Below, in pieces: positions 32,601 to 43,572 of a stretch of DNA of 64,000 nt. Positions within the stretch are counted from its first letter, which is position 1; every line of letters starts with the position of its first letter. The position numbers and the translations under genes were made by a program. Source of the DNA: Glandiceps talaboti (taxonomy: Eukaryota > Hemichordata > Enteropneusta > Spengelidae); contig NC_135563.1 of the NCBI RefSeq assembly GCF_964340395.1, positions 10,641,151 to 10,705,150 on the forward strand. Direction: 5' to 3'. The notes below the pieces were generated by a model, which worked only from the letters and a program-made list of their open reading frames with translations, was not told where the DNA came from and did no database searches.

Positions 32601-35600
32601 GTTATTGTACATACAATAATAAACATTTTACACATTTATTCATCTTTTGCAATTTATTGAGTTACAAACACAGACTTTGTCAATGTTGTTTCACATCGAT
32701 TTTTCAAGTAGGACGCCATGATAAAATTGTTTTATAAATTAAAAATCCAAACTAAACACCCAATCCTCATCCACATTGCTACTTTAATTTATTTATTCAT
32801 TCATTCATTCATTCATTCATTCATTCATTCATCCATCCATTCATTCATTCATTCATTCATTCATTCATTCATTCATTCATTGATACACTCATTCATCCAT
32901 CCATCCCATCATTCACATTCATCAACTCATAACTATAGTGTTGACACTTAGCTAGAAGTGTACCTACCCAATAGTCCCTTGACCACATATTATATCAACA
33001 TCATTATATGGAGATATAAACTCTACTCCAATCTCCTGACAATGTATAAATTCAACAATTATTAATTTCTATAAGCATATAATTACACTATACTCAAACT
33101 CACAAATGTTGGTCCCAAACAACTGAAGTCTTTTATCCATTTAGAATAAAAAGAGTAAATATAACTGACCCACACATTTTGTGTAATGATAAGACTGACT
33201 TTTTTCCACTCTCACTAAGTTTCGTGCCAAGGATCATAAGTATCATCTTGTCTTTAACATGTTTCAAGTTAGGAATACTGTGTACTGTACTGCCAAGACA
33301 AAGTAAAGTTTTTCGTAACAATTCAAAATGTACCACTTACAGAATATGAAAGGAAAGGTGCATTTAAAACACACAAACTGTACACTGGAAGATCTGATTC
33401 ACCTGTGCTACTTTCCGGGCTTCTGTTTCCGTGACTACACAGTCTGTACCATATTTGATAATGTCAGCACCGTGTCTCTTGAGAAGAGTTTCTTTAGCTT
33501 CAGTCAAAGTTACTGGTGTATATACTGTAACTTTGTACCCAAATTTGCTACCGATGTATGCCTGAAAGAAGATATGTTCAAAATAAGTACATGTAACTTC
33601 AAAATCTTTTTGTTATACATTCTATGTCACATGGTAGTATTATTGATAACAGATATATTAACAAGGCAAGTAGAATCCCTGCATGTTTGGACTGACTGAC
33701 ATCTCTGCCCTTCTCACCTTAGGTTGGCCAATTATCAGACTGGCATCCCTACCCTTAGTACCTGGTGTTGGCCAATTATCAGATTGGCTTCCTTCCAACT
33801 AGCTTTCATTCATTCATTGAAATGGCTGTTGCTATCATCCTTACATTTCATATTCAGTAAATTCTTTTGGAAAATAAGCTTACACCCCCTTCCATCCCCT
33901 CATTCTTTATGAAAATGCAATGCCCCCTACCCTTCTCACTTTGATAAACAAATGTACATGCACTCCCCTTTACCTCATCTCCCTGTCACCCCATCCCCAC
34001 CCCCTCCCCTGCCCCACCTCCCCAACTGTATATGTATTAACGGATCAAACCTACAGTTGAACTTGTGTGTTAACCATTATAATTGTATCAATATTGCTTA
34101 CACATGCGGTACCATGGTTACCACTTGATGCGGTGATCACATGTTTATCTTTCACTTGGCCATCATCTTTATTACACAGTTTAGTCAATTTATTGCTAGC
34201 ACCCCTGGCTTTAAAGGCACCAGTGACTTGCTCACTTTCTGAAAGAACAAATTTTGTTCAGATGTTAATCACAATTAATTAGTTCTAGATAAATATACGG
34301 TATATTCCAAAGAAAGTGCCAATGGTGTTGTAAATCAACTGAGTATACTTTAAAATTATTCATTTCTAAACAGTAACCTATTAAAATCGTAGTCTTTCAC
34401 CAAATATAATATTTCCACATCTAAATTACAAAAAGGCCTAAAAAAAATTGTTTGGTTTCGGTTACCCGACCCCATCTAGTTTTTCACTGCCGACCCTAAA
34501 CTTTTTTTACATATTCAACTTAAAAAGCCAATATAAAACTGTTCTTTCAATCTGTAATGGCTGTACATCTGATGAGAAGAAACCAATAACACAGAAACCA
34601 TTTGGAAAACAATGGAAAACATAACTACCTGAACTAGACACTCAGACATGAAAAAAAAATATGATATTTAAATGAAATAAAAAATCTACCTAGTCTAAAA
34701 TTGAGCATAATCGGAACCACACAATTTTTTTTATTAGGCCTTCTAATATTGATCACAACATCTTGCATTGATTATAATATATTAAACCAATCATCTACTA
34801 TACCTAGGAACATCACTATACACTATCAAACCTATATTTGCAATGAAAATCTGAGTAAGAATTTTTAACCAAAAACAACCATATTTATAGGATTATCTCA
34901 TTTAATAATTTACCATTTATACATCCCAAGGGATATCCACACCATAGTTCAGATGAGTACATACCCAAATCACACCCCTGTGGTGAGATTATGTTGATTT
35001 GAATAATTTCCAACTACTACACTCTGAATGTAAATGTCCAAACCAAGGTTCAAAAATGGTTCATGTGGACCAATAGTTTTAGATTTTGACGTACAGTTCA
35101 AAGTTCTATTGTATTGTATTGTACTGTACTGTACTGTATTGCATTGCATTGCATCGCATCGCATGGTATGGTATGGTATGGTATGGTATTGTACTGTATC
35201 GTATCGTATCGTATCGTATCGTATCGTATCGTATCGTATCGATCGTGTGTGGATGAAATACAACTACGGAGAGCCTAATTAAACCTCTCTAGACTGTCAA
35301 CATATGTATATAATAGAACTTTGTATTGTATTGTATTGTATTGTATTGTATTGTATTGTATTGTATTGTACTGTATTGTACTGCACTGCATTGCATTGCA
35401 TTGCATCGCATCGCATGGTATGGTATCGTATTGTATATTGTATCGTATCGAATCGTGTCGTATCGATCGTGTGTGGCTGAAATACACCTATGGAGAGCCT
35501 AATTAAACCTCTCTAGACTGTCAACGTATGTATACAATACAATACAATACAATACAATACAATACAATACAATACAATACAATACAATACAATACAATAC

Positions 35601-35837
35601 AATACAATACAATACAATACAATACAATACACAAGTTGATCCAAGTGCTCGAGGCTAGCTGTGCATCGTGGTTGTACTGTACATACGTACGTACCCACCT
35701 AACTTGAGGAACACACGAGCTCCCGTTCTCTCACTCAACACAGGTGACGCCTCCAGTGGAGTTTTCCTGATGTAACTACTGATTTGATTGTAGGCTTCGG
35801 AAATCGAGTTACGATACTTTCCCAAATCAACACTCAT
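29651..35837 (-). CDS. Fold-type II PLP enzyme (threonine dehydratase / serine racemase-like), 8 exons, 331 aa
   Basis: Complete gene. Minus-strand exons: 35837-35699, 34238-34102, 33561-33403, 33035-32968, 32366-32252, 30973-30848, 30603-30502, 29800-29651; all GT-AG with closing phases. The protein belongs to the tryptophan-synthase-beta superfamily and should form a PLP Schiff base at Lys56 in [15 protein letters not shown] (84-89) forms the substrate/cofactor loop and GGGG (186-189) binds the PLP phosphate. Cys312 in MCGANI takes the place of the residue that contacts the pyridine nitrogen. Expected activity is deamination of L-Ser/L-Thr, with or without serine racemase activity. Length and Lys position match animal serine racemase (about 340 aa, Lys56). 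However, [13 protein letters not shown] and [12 protein letters not shown] recall microbial threonine ammonia-lyase / EutB-type enzymes more than mammalian SRR, so I leave the symbol blank. No targeting peptide is seen, so it is probably cytosolic. It is divergent from GOLGA7. Confidence 0.92.
31437..31453. repeat. Poly-G tract
   Basis: A homopolymer G run of about 16 in a PLP-enzyme intron. Similar G or C runs of 14-20 occur at about 762, 4038, 8511, 31921, 37534, 38789, 47070 and 54608. Confidence 0.9.
32447..32786. mobile_element. MITE family A, copy 3
   Basis: TAAAGTGGATGAGAATTGGG at the left and 'caatcctcatccacattgctacttta' inverted at the right. The central palindrome is slightly diverged (GTACATAC). 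It lies in the intron before PLP-enzyme exon 5, within 85 bp of the exon's 3' splice site at 32366. Confidence 0.8.
32788..32915. repeat. (ATTC)n tetranucleotide microsatellite
   Basis: About 25 units with a few CATC variants, abutting the end of MITE family A copy 3. The spanning ORF is low-complexity. Confidence 0.95.
33722..34025. repeat. Pyrimidine-rich intronic stretch with short direct repeat
   Basis: TTGGCCAATTATCAGA(C/T)TGGC occurs at about 33725 and 33770. A C/T-rich tract with several CCCC runs follows to 34025. It is in the intron between PLP-enzyme exons 2 and 3. No gene content. Confidence 0.5.
34431..34742. mobile_element. Short inverted-repeat element with AAGGCCTAA termini
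   Basis: Left AAGGCCTAAAAAAAATTG and right CAATTTTTTTTATTAGGCCT, inverted with one indel. The interior includes GTTTCGGTTACCCGACCCC. About 312 bp, in intron 1 of the PLP enzyme. Confidence 0.7.
35025..35636. repeat. Duplicated pentanucleotide arrays beside PLP-enzyme exon 1
   Basis: Two blocks of about 240 bp each hold a GTATT array that grades through GCATT/GCATC, GTATG and GTATC arrays, then GATCGTGTGTGG and GAGAGCCTAATTAAACCTCT. A third array of about 20 AATAC units (35533-35632) runs in the opposite sense. The order of variant pentamers is the same in both blocks. It ends about 65 bp from the exon 1 donor (35698). Confidence 0.9.
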
Positions 35838-36619
35838 TCTTTCTTTCTTTCCGATACAGTCTGGCTGAAAATGTTGCTGATAGGAAATGGTTTACCCGGA
35901 TGGTTTATCGGAATGTTTGGGGTACGTGTACTGCACTGTGTGTGAACCATGTCATGCACGTTTATAGGCCGTGTTAGGGCGCCCTCGTACGTCTGCCTAC
36001 TGCTTCCAAACACGACACAGATTTTAATATAACAAACCTTGCGAAAAATTCTTCCCGTGGTAACAATGTTACATTGGTTAAATCCTGCTTAGAATTTTGC
36101 TTGGCAAGGCTAAATAAATTCGAATTAACATTGAAATATGTCCAGGAAAGAGTCCTGAGTATATTTTTACGAGCACTTAGTCATCTCAAAAAGAAAAGAA
36201 AAGACGTAAACATATTTTAAACAACTAATATTCTAAGTGTACAACAAAAACTTAAACGCCTTTTTTTTTACAACTTTTACTACAGCTTTGAGATGTCTAG
36301 TATTTTATTGATATTCTAGTCTTTTTCAGACGTGACCAAGTAACTAATTGTCACGATTTGATCATTGAGTCGTAAATACACCATTATTTTTATTATACAA
36401 TGTATGTGTCATCAACATTGTCCATCATTATTATTATACCTTGCTCAGAATTTCGCATTCAAAAAAGCTGTCGTTACAGAAAATATAAATCAGTTTACAT
36501 CTAGTTAATATCATTGGATAGATGATTGATGGATGGGGACATGGTTGATCCTACGAACCTAAATAGCGCCCTCTTTACACCACTTTGTAATAGTGTCCCG
36601 GATGAGAGCTCAACCCAAG
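35838..36619. promoter_or_regulatory. Divergent promoter between the PLP enzyme and GOLGA7
   Basis: Only 782 bp separate the two opposed start codons. No other gene is seen. The GOLGA7 side ends in CAAGATGGCGGC (36616-36627), the classic YY1 motif, overlapping the ATG. No TATA box was seen near either start. Whether control is shared is inference. Confidence 0.6.
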
Positions 36620-39600
36620 ATGGCGGCGAATAATCAGGTAAGGTTAGCTTATCGCGACAAATATGTATATTTATTTCCTATAGGACCAGTCAGTGGATTA
36701 AAACGAAACGTAGAGAATTCTAATAACAAATTCTTCTTCTTAAAATGTTAGCCTGTCCTAAAATACAATTACTTGTCCTATTATGACTGTATTTTACAGC
36801 TGTGTCCATTCGACGCAATGTTTAGTTCAGAAATTGAACTTCGGTAAAGTCACTGTTGTCATAAGTATGGTCCAAGTTTGGTTCATTGTTACTATGTTAT
36901 TCATTCAGAAAACAGCGGAATGGCAATGTGCTCAACATTTCATTTGATAACAATGGTACATTTGATAATGCATAATGCAATATTTCATCAACACAGTAAC
37001 TCCAACATCACCGACCCTATTAAATTTACATGTAATGATTTCATGTTTGAGTTTGTTTGTTTGTTACAAAACTGACAGTCCTCGCGGCTCGCCTCATTCA
37101 TTTGCCTCAAGCTTTCTTCAGTCGTGTCGCTGATAGTCAAAAACGTAACGCAACAGCTAACGTTTAATGTTAAAACGACATTCATGCCGCCTTATTGAAA
37201 TACACTAAGTACGGAAGCAGAAATAACACTAAACTTTGTCACCCGATCGTCTTCAAAAATATTGTTTGCCTTGTTGGTCATTCATTCAAACATTTGCCTA
37301 TGTACATGATTTTTGTACACATACAAAGTTATAATTTCATACATAACTAGAACAGTAGTGATGTACATATTATTATATGTATATCATCCAATATAAGCAA
37401 ATAAACAAATTGATGTCCTTGTAAATTATTTCATAATAAGAAATGTGTTCAGGAAGCATACCTGTAGTATGTAGCAAGTATGGGGAATAGTGGACTGGCC
37501 GAACAATATACTAGTATGTTGTCAAGTTAGGGAGTGGGGGGGGGGGGTTAGCCTCCCTAGCAGAAACCTGATTTGTATAGCCTTCAACGACGGAACACTG
37601 TTCTACAGGTGTCTAGCCAGTAGTTCAACTGGTCATTTTTGTTGCCATCCAAGTTGCTAACATTAGTAACAAGAATTGTATGTATTGTCATAGACTGTTG
37701 CTGGAACAATAATTCTAGTTGCTAACAACAATTTTATGTATAGTCAAAGGCTTCAGACTGTTGCTATACACAATAATACAAGTTGCTAACAACAATTTTA
37801 TATACAATCTGAGTCAGACTCCAGACTGTGGCTATCACAATTGAATAGTCCAGGTTGCTATCAACAATTTTATGTATAGTCACAGGCACTGGATAGTATT
37901 CCAAGACAAGTGATGGCTAAAGTCTTTGTCCAAAGAGATTACTCAGATGGCACTGGGGTCAAGTTTCAAACTAAATTTCCACAAGAGCTTGAAGGAAGGG
38001 TAAGTAAAATGTAAAATGTGTTCTAAGAAGAAAAAAAACACTGATAATTTACAACTCAAGTCCACACATTTTGATGTATCAATTTATATTAGTCTCAGTA
38101 TGTGTATTGAACCTAAAATGTCATGTTTTTCGCGATGTTTCAATTATAAAGTGTGCAGATCAATAAATTCAATTGCTGAAGTACAAAGTACTGTCCAATC
38201 AATCTGACACATCATGTGATGTGAACTCTTTATGTATTACAAGGGAAAATATACCCTGTGAATTCACTATATATTGAATGAACAGTTGGATCATGTTAAA
38301 CAAGGTACATTGTGTTGTTTCATTCATTGTCACTTATCAGTATGGAGCTGGCATCAATCAGAACTTTGGCAGAAGTGTCTTGTAGCTAAGCAACTTCAGT
38401 TAAACCTGTTGATGACTCTCTTTATTTGTATTGCAACTGTACTATTGCAAATGCCCTTAAAAAAGTGGTTAAATGATATCTCTGCAGTATATTAAGGGAT
38501 ACTGAAAACAGCAAGTTTATTCATCATCAGTTACTTTGCCTCCATGTCTCTCCTACTTCTGTTATTCTTTCCCATTCCATGTAGTTAAACACCTTTGCTT
38601 ATCCCGCCACTTTCTTGAATCACTGTATGGACCCCACTGGAAACAAGTCTTTGACTTTGTGGGTTATTGAAATAATTCAACAATTTGCACCAGTTTTTAT
38701 TTGTATATGTGTTCTGTCGATCTTGTTGTTTTATTGAAATAAACTCACTAACCTACGAGGTACATTGTACAAACAGTTGACAATATGGGGGGGGGGGGGG
38801 GTTAATATCTAAGTTTTTATAACACTTAGTGAATTCACAAAGTATTGTTTCCCATTTAATTGTGAGCTGTATATTTGTTATTTGTGAACAGATTGATCAA
38901 AGTACATTCCAGTATACTGTTAACGAAGTGAATACACTCTTCAGCAAGGCAGAAGAGCTTGGATCAAGGGCATATTGTGAAGGCTGCCTGGCCTGTCTAA
39001 CAGCATACACAGTATTTCTATGTATGGACACACATTATCAAAAAGTAAGTGTATGTAACACTGTTTACAGTGATGTACATTGTGTTCATATACAGCAGGA
39101 ATAACGAAGGGTTGCCAAAAGACTGTGTGTATCATACACATTTATGTTCCCCAAAAACAATTTAGATAGATAAGAAACATGCTTCCCACAGACCATTCAT
39201 TATAAATATAACTAATGCCATCCGACCCCAACTGATACACCGACACACACACAAAGTCCATGGAATGAAGAAGCTATTTAATGTCATCACATTACAGCTC
39301 AGATTTTGACATATACAAATTGAAACTAGCAAGAATTTGAGTCTGCTTGCATGGTTTCCCATGGTGACATGTGTGCACATACAGTGCCTGATTGTTGGCA
39401 GGAATGTGGTATTGTTTATATTTGTAATGAGTGGTCTGTGGGAAGCCTGTTTCTTATATCTAAATTGTTGTTTGGGGGAACATAAAATGTGTATGACATG
39501 CACAGTCTTTCGGCGACACTTCGATATTTCTGTTGTATATGTATATGATGTGATGTGAGAATGGATTTCTTGCTATTCTTGCCCATTACTATAGTATAGC

Positions 39601-41217
39601 CACGTTAGTAATTGTGTATACATAACCCAGCGTTCTCCCCACTCTAGAAAAAAGCCGTGCACTAACACTATCCTTGCCACCTAAGCCAACATGCTTGTAA
39701 GATTTCTGCCATGCTGCAAAAGTGTTCTACCATCCCTGGGCTTTAGTAATCTTTGAATGACAAAATTAATAGTACCTTCACACGAAGAGAAATGGTTGAT
39801 CCCAATGTCCATGTGTTCATGTGTTGAATATACATGAGAGAATATGTTTCAATGTTGAAGACATGTGTACTATGTGCTGAGCATTATGCAGATTCCATGT
39901 TAATGTATGTACATTATTATGCAAATAAGGTACCATCCTTGAAATATATCATAGGGAGAACATGCACTGATATCATTAGATGTTATTCTCCAATATTTTT
40001 CTTCGTTCAGCCAAGGAAAGTACTCGTGACCTAAGGGCCTTTGGCACTTTGAGTTGCTAGTGCATGGTATAATATTCAGGTTACTCCCTTAGCTGCCATT
40101 TTGAAAAGATTTCATATGATATCACCTTGGATCATCAACACTGATGACACTTGAGATAATGAAAATTGGGGACAAACGATTTTTTGCTCAATGACACTGA
40201 TGACATTGAACAATGTTGATTGACTGTGTGAAGCCCCTCACAAACGAATGACTGTGTATACAGTGTCATGGTGTGTTGCAGTGTAATATATGCATATATT
40301 TTTATTTTGTTGCAGTGTTTGAAAGAACTTGCACAGTTTATCAGCGAACAAAATGAACATCAATATTTACCTAAAGGACTCATGATCACAGATCCCATGG
40401 AAAGGGGACTTCGAGTTGTATCCTTTAACTTTGCTTGACATTAATCTCAATAAACTCACGAACAAGGTGCAGAAAATTATTAATAAGTAAAACAGTGATG
40501 CTCCAATGTCATGGATACATATTTTTTTAAGAATGACAGGCTAAAACAATGTTTGCGAGTCTCTAGTCAATTCTGTTGCATGTATATGGCAATGACAGAA
40601 TCAGTAAGAATTCAGGTTATTTTTGGTCTTTCTGCTTATCTAGGTTGATTTCCAAACAGGGGGATGGCAACGAGCTTAATAGTCTGTCTGTCTGTCTGTC
40701 TGTGTAGATTTAGCAGAGATTGTTCCGGGGTGATTAGGTTTCTATATGTCTGCCTGTTATATATGATTTTGAAAGAGAACAAAAGTAACTGAGCTGAATA
40801 TTCTTTCTTTGTGTGTGTGTGGATAGACACAGGAATTTGTAAAGTTGTGTAATTCTCTCTGCGTGTTCAGACTGATTTCCAAACAAAAAGAAAGCAAATG
40901 AGTTGAATATTCTTTCTGTCTCTGGATTGAACAGAGGTCGACAAAGGGATGGGTACCTTTTCCTTCTATCTGCTTGTTCAGACTGATTCCCAAATAGAAA
41001 GTAATGAGCCAGATATTGGTACCAGTATGTATTGGACTGATTTCCAGGCGGACAGAAAGATTTTTCAGTCCATTTTCTTTCTTTATGTGGGAAATCAACT
41101 CGGACAAGCAGAAAGAACAGTCAGAGTGCTTCTATTCATTAATATCATTTTTGTTTTAAATTACCCTTAACCTTTGACCTCCAGATTGAAATCTGTATTC
41201 TCCGTCAAGACACATGA
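36620..41217 (+). CDS. GOLGA7: GOLGA7 (Golgin A7 / GCP16) orthologue, 5 exons, 139 aa
   Basis: Accessory subunit of DHHC-type protein acyltransferases; with DHHC9 it supports palmitoylation of Ras proteins at the Golgi. Exons: 36620-36637, 37886-37999, 38892-39044, 40316-40417, 41185-41217, phases all closing. Core matches to vertebrate GOLGA7 are [43 protein letters not shown] and [14 protein letters not shown]. Cys76 and Cys79 of GCLAC correspond to the palmitoylated Cys69 and Cys72 of human GOLGA7. Length is 139 aa against 137 in human. The C-terminus ends [10 protein letters not shown] and lacks the IYEDR-type tail of vertebrates. Exon 1 gives only MAANNQ; a second possible start is Met at 37913 ([10 protein letters not shown]). 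The last intron has U12-type signals. The first acceptor lies inside a minisatellite. Confidence 0.93.
37653..37885. repeat. Minisatellite (64-72 bp, four copies) containing the GOLGA7 exon 2 acceptor
   Basis: Units start at 37653, 37718, 37782 and 37854, each GTTGCTAACAACAATTTTAT or close. The last copy is cut by the exon boundary: TATGTATAGTCACAG/GC is the used acceptor. Copy 2 has the near-identical TATGTATAGTCAAAGGC. Confidence 0.75.
38270..38480. repeat. Dispersed repeat related to the 28.3 kb element
   Basis: TGTCACTTATCAGTATGGAG, CTGGCATCAATCAGAAC and a following 'cttgtagctaagcaacttcag' recall the interior of the 27.46-28.57 kb element. It is in the intron between GOLGA7 exons 2 and 3. 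No coding. Confidence 0.35.
39970..40050. repeat. Fragment of the repeat seen at 1-425
   Basis: TCTCCAATATTTTTCTTCGT, then TCAGCCAAGGAAAGTACTCG and TGACCTAAGG, match the inverse of 328-373. A solitary end in the intron between GOLGA7 exons 3 and 4. Confidence 0.6.
40418..41184 (+). other. GOLGA7: U12-type (minor spliceosome) intron in GOLGA7
   Basis: The 5' splice site GTATCCTTT (40418-40426) is a perfect U12 GT-AG donor. CCTTAAC (41165-41171) fits the U12 branch-site core, and its branch A lies about 14 nt before the terminal AG (41183-41184), as U12 introns require. The polypyrimidine tract is weak. The intron sits between V and I of GLRV-IEI in phase 0. Confidence 0.85.
40670..40705. repeat. 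Short (CTGT)n tract
   Basis: Six CTGT units inside the U12-type intron. Confidence 0.85.
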
Positions 41218-43214
41218 TAATGACCATGCAATCCAGAGTTTCCCATGTCTTGTGAAAATGATATTTTTTATGGCATGTACAGTATACAAATTTGTTCATC
41301 ATAGAGATAGGGTGAAGATGACGCAAGTCACAGCTAGGTCCTGTTAGATTAATACTAGTCATAGCTAGATACAGATAGATTAATAAGAAAACAGAATTAG
41401 GGGATATTATAAACATACACCAAAGAAGAAGAGATATTAATAATTGTTATTGTACAGAATATAGAAAAAAAATGCTGTTTACTGTATTATATCATGTTCA
41501 TATATTTCTTAAAGTGGCTAGACAGGCATAATTCTGTGAATTATGAAGAATTTTTGAGAGGAACAGTTTTGTCTGCCTGCCAATAGATTAGATACAATGT
41601 TTGAAGTCGTGTACATGTATTGCATATTGCATAAAGTGTAAGAATTCTGTATTATAGGTAGCTTGTGTACTGTACTGTGCTGACTCAGTGAGTATGACTA
41701 CAATAGCTCTCGTCTTTTCTGCTTTTCTTACAATCCTATATCAAGCTGATGTTCAAAAAATCCCAATAAGGTGATTGGTCGCAGTTGGGGAGTGATTACA
41801 TATGTCAGACTGTTTGATTATTCAAGTGAAGTCATTATGTAAGTGAACACATTTAAGTTATTATGTAAGTGAACATGAATAAGTTATGGAAGTGAACATA
41901 CATAAATCATTATGTAAGTGAACACATAAGTTATTATGTAAGTGAACACATAAGTTATTATGTAAGTGAATATGCATAAGTTATTATGTAAGTGAACGTG
42001 CACAACTGTGAGGAACACAGGAGTTAATGTTACACAATGCTTGAAGTGTGATAATATACATGTATTTACATGTAATTATTGAAATTTAAAGATACGGGTA
42101 TTCTGATATGGCTTTTGGGGTGTGGCTAAACTGAAACAGTTTGAACAGGAAGTAAGACAAGCTGAGGAATGCGAGTGCTATCAAAGTAACGCATCAGTGC
42201 TGTAAACAGACAGGTATATACTGAGACATGTTTGGTCAAGTGATATCTCCCCTCGGTACTCGACAACAATAGTGGAGAAGAAATGGACAGAGTAAACCTG
42301 TACTAGAAAGTAGTTTTTCTGTGCTGTCTTACTAAACTTGTGATTGCTCTTTGCTTTGTTGATGACAGTTTCCAGAGGGGTGTTCATATTTTTTGTAATG
42401 CAAATAGACATGTCCAACCCATTGTACACTTTGTCAGTATATTTCACCAGTTCCGCAGAGTCTAGTATTATGTCTGTACTTGTATTTCATTATCATATAC
42501 CACTGTAAAGTGTGTATTCATGTATAGAGGCGATGGCAAGTTTGATAACCTAAGATATTAAGCATATAAATATATATTTGACAAGTGGAAGTCATACAAG
42601 TTGAAGGTAATTTTTAATTAATTTAAGTTAATCTGTGTCCAGTGTCTGATTAGGATGAAAATTGGGATGAGAGAAAGCGTTGTCTGGTCCTCAGACCACA
42701 ACCCTAGTAGTTTGAGTCTGGTCTGATGTAAACTTTTTGGCTCCACTGATCAGATAATACTAATACAATTAAGTTATGACCTTTACATTATGTGGTATGA
42801 TTGCATAGAATTATACATGAAAGAAGTGACATAACTATGTCATATGAATTACCCTATGTTTATCTATGTAACTTTGTAATTGTCGTGTTGTACAAGTAAA
42901 AACCCCAATTTTTGTGTTTACATTCCTTCCTGTTAAAGATATTTTCAAAATGTACAATGTTCCCACTTTAATGCAGAGGAATGAGAACTATCTTGAGAGA
43001 TTGAACTTCATCTAATTGTCAGTACTGTGTGAGAGAATGGATGTACATGTAAGAATTGTTAACTGGGGGAGAGACTTTGACCCGCTGGACTGCATGAGTC
43101 CTCTTTGTTGGTACTCATGTTAACCATTAGCTAAATATGTTTGTAACAAGTAACTAAGTGGTAGACAATGAAGAATTGTTTAGTCCATGGGTTAGTCTAG
43201 TTTTATATATGTGT
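41218..43214. other. Presumed GOLGA7 3' UTR / intergenic
   Basis: No coding exon is supported. It contains the roughly 20-bp minisatellite at 41831-41998 and AT-rich sequence. No single poly(A) signal stands out, so the end of GOLGA7 is unresolved. Confidence 0.4.
41831..41998. repeat. Minisatellite of about 20-24 bp, seven copies
   Basis: Units such as CATTATGTAAGTGAACACAT with AAGTTATTATGTAAGTGAAC variants. Each unit carries TATGTAAGTG, a splice-donor-like string. Confidence 0.85.
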
Positions 43215-43572
43215 TATGATCACTACAATCATCTCCAACGTATAGTCAAAGTGGTTACTCTCAGTCCAAGAATCTGTGTTTACCCCCAACAGTGTTGATA
43301 TAAACGTGATGACTTGATAGCATCCCCTCGTGATTTACTTTCAGAGTGGAAGTGGATTTAACTGCTATATTACTGCTAAATTCCAGTGTTAGTCAAAGCA
43401 GCTGTACTAATTGAATATTAATGAGCAATTGTCTTAATGAAGTAACCAATTACAACCACCTGTCCGTTTATGATAGATTACTACTGACATGCACTGTTCA
43501 CCCTTTCCCCAGCAGGCAATTTTAGCTAAATTATTGGTAAAATTTGTCACTTTGACTATACGTGGAGACGAT
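43215..43572. mobile_element. MITE family E, copy 1
   Basis: Termini ATCATCTCCAACGTATAG and CTATACGTGGAGACGAT are inverted. The interior shares TTGATAGCATCCCCTCGTGA, 'aaccaattacaaccacctgtc' and TTACTACTGACATGC with copy 2 at 54.5 kb. Non-coding. Confidence 0.75.

Noticed and set aside
35034-35698. Several ORFs of 60-97 aa on both strands
   Set aside because: They are translations of pentanucleotide arrays (YCIVL, DTIRY repeats) and not genes.
29651-35837. Naming the PLP enzyme SRR
   Set aside because: Key C-terminal motifs differ from mammalian serine racemase, so activity and orthology cannot be settled by eye.
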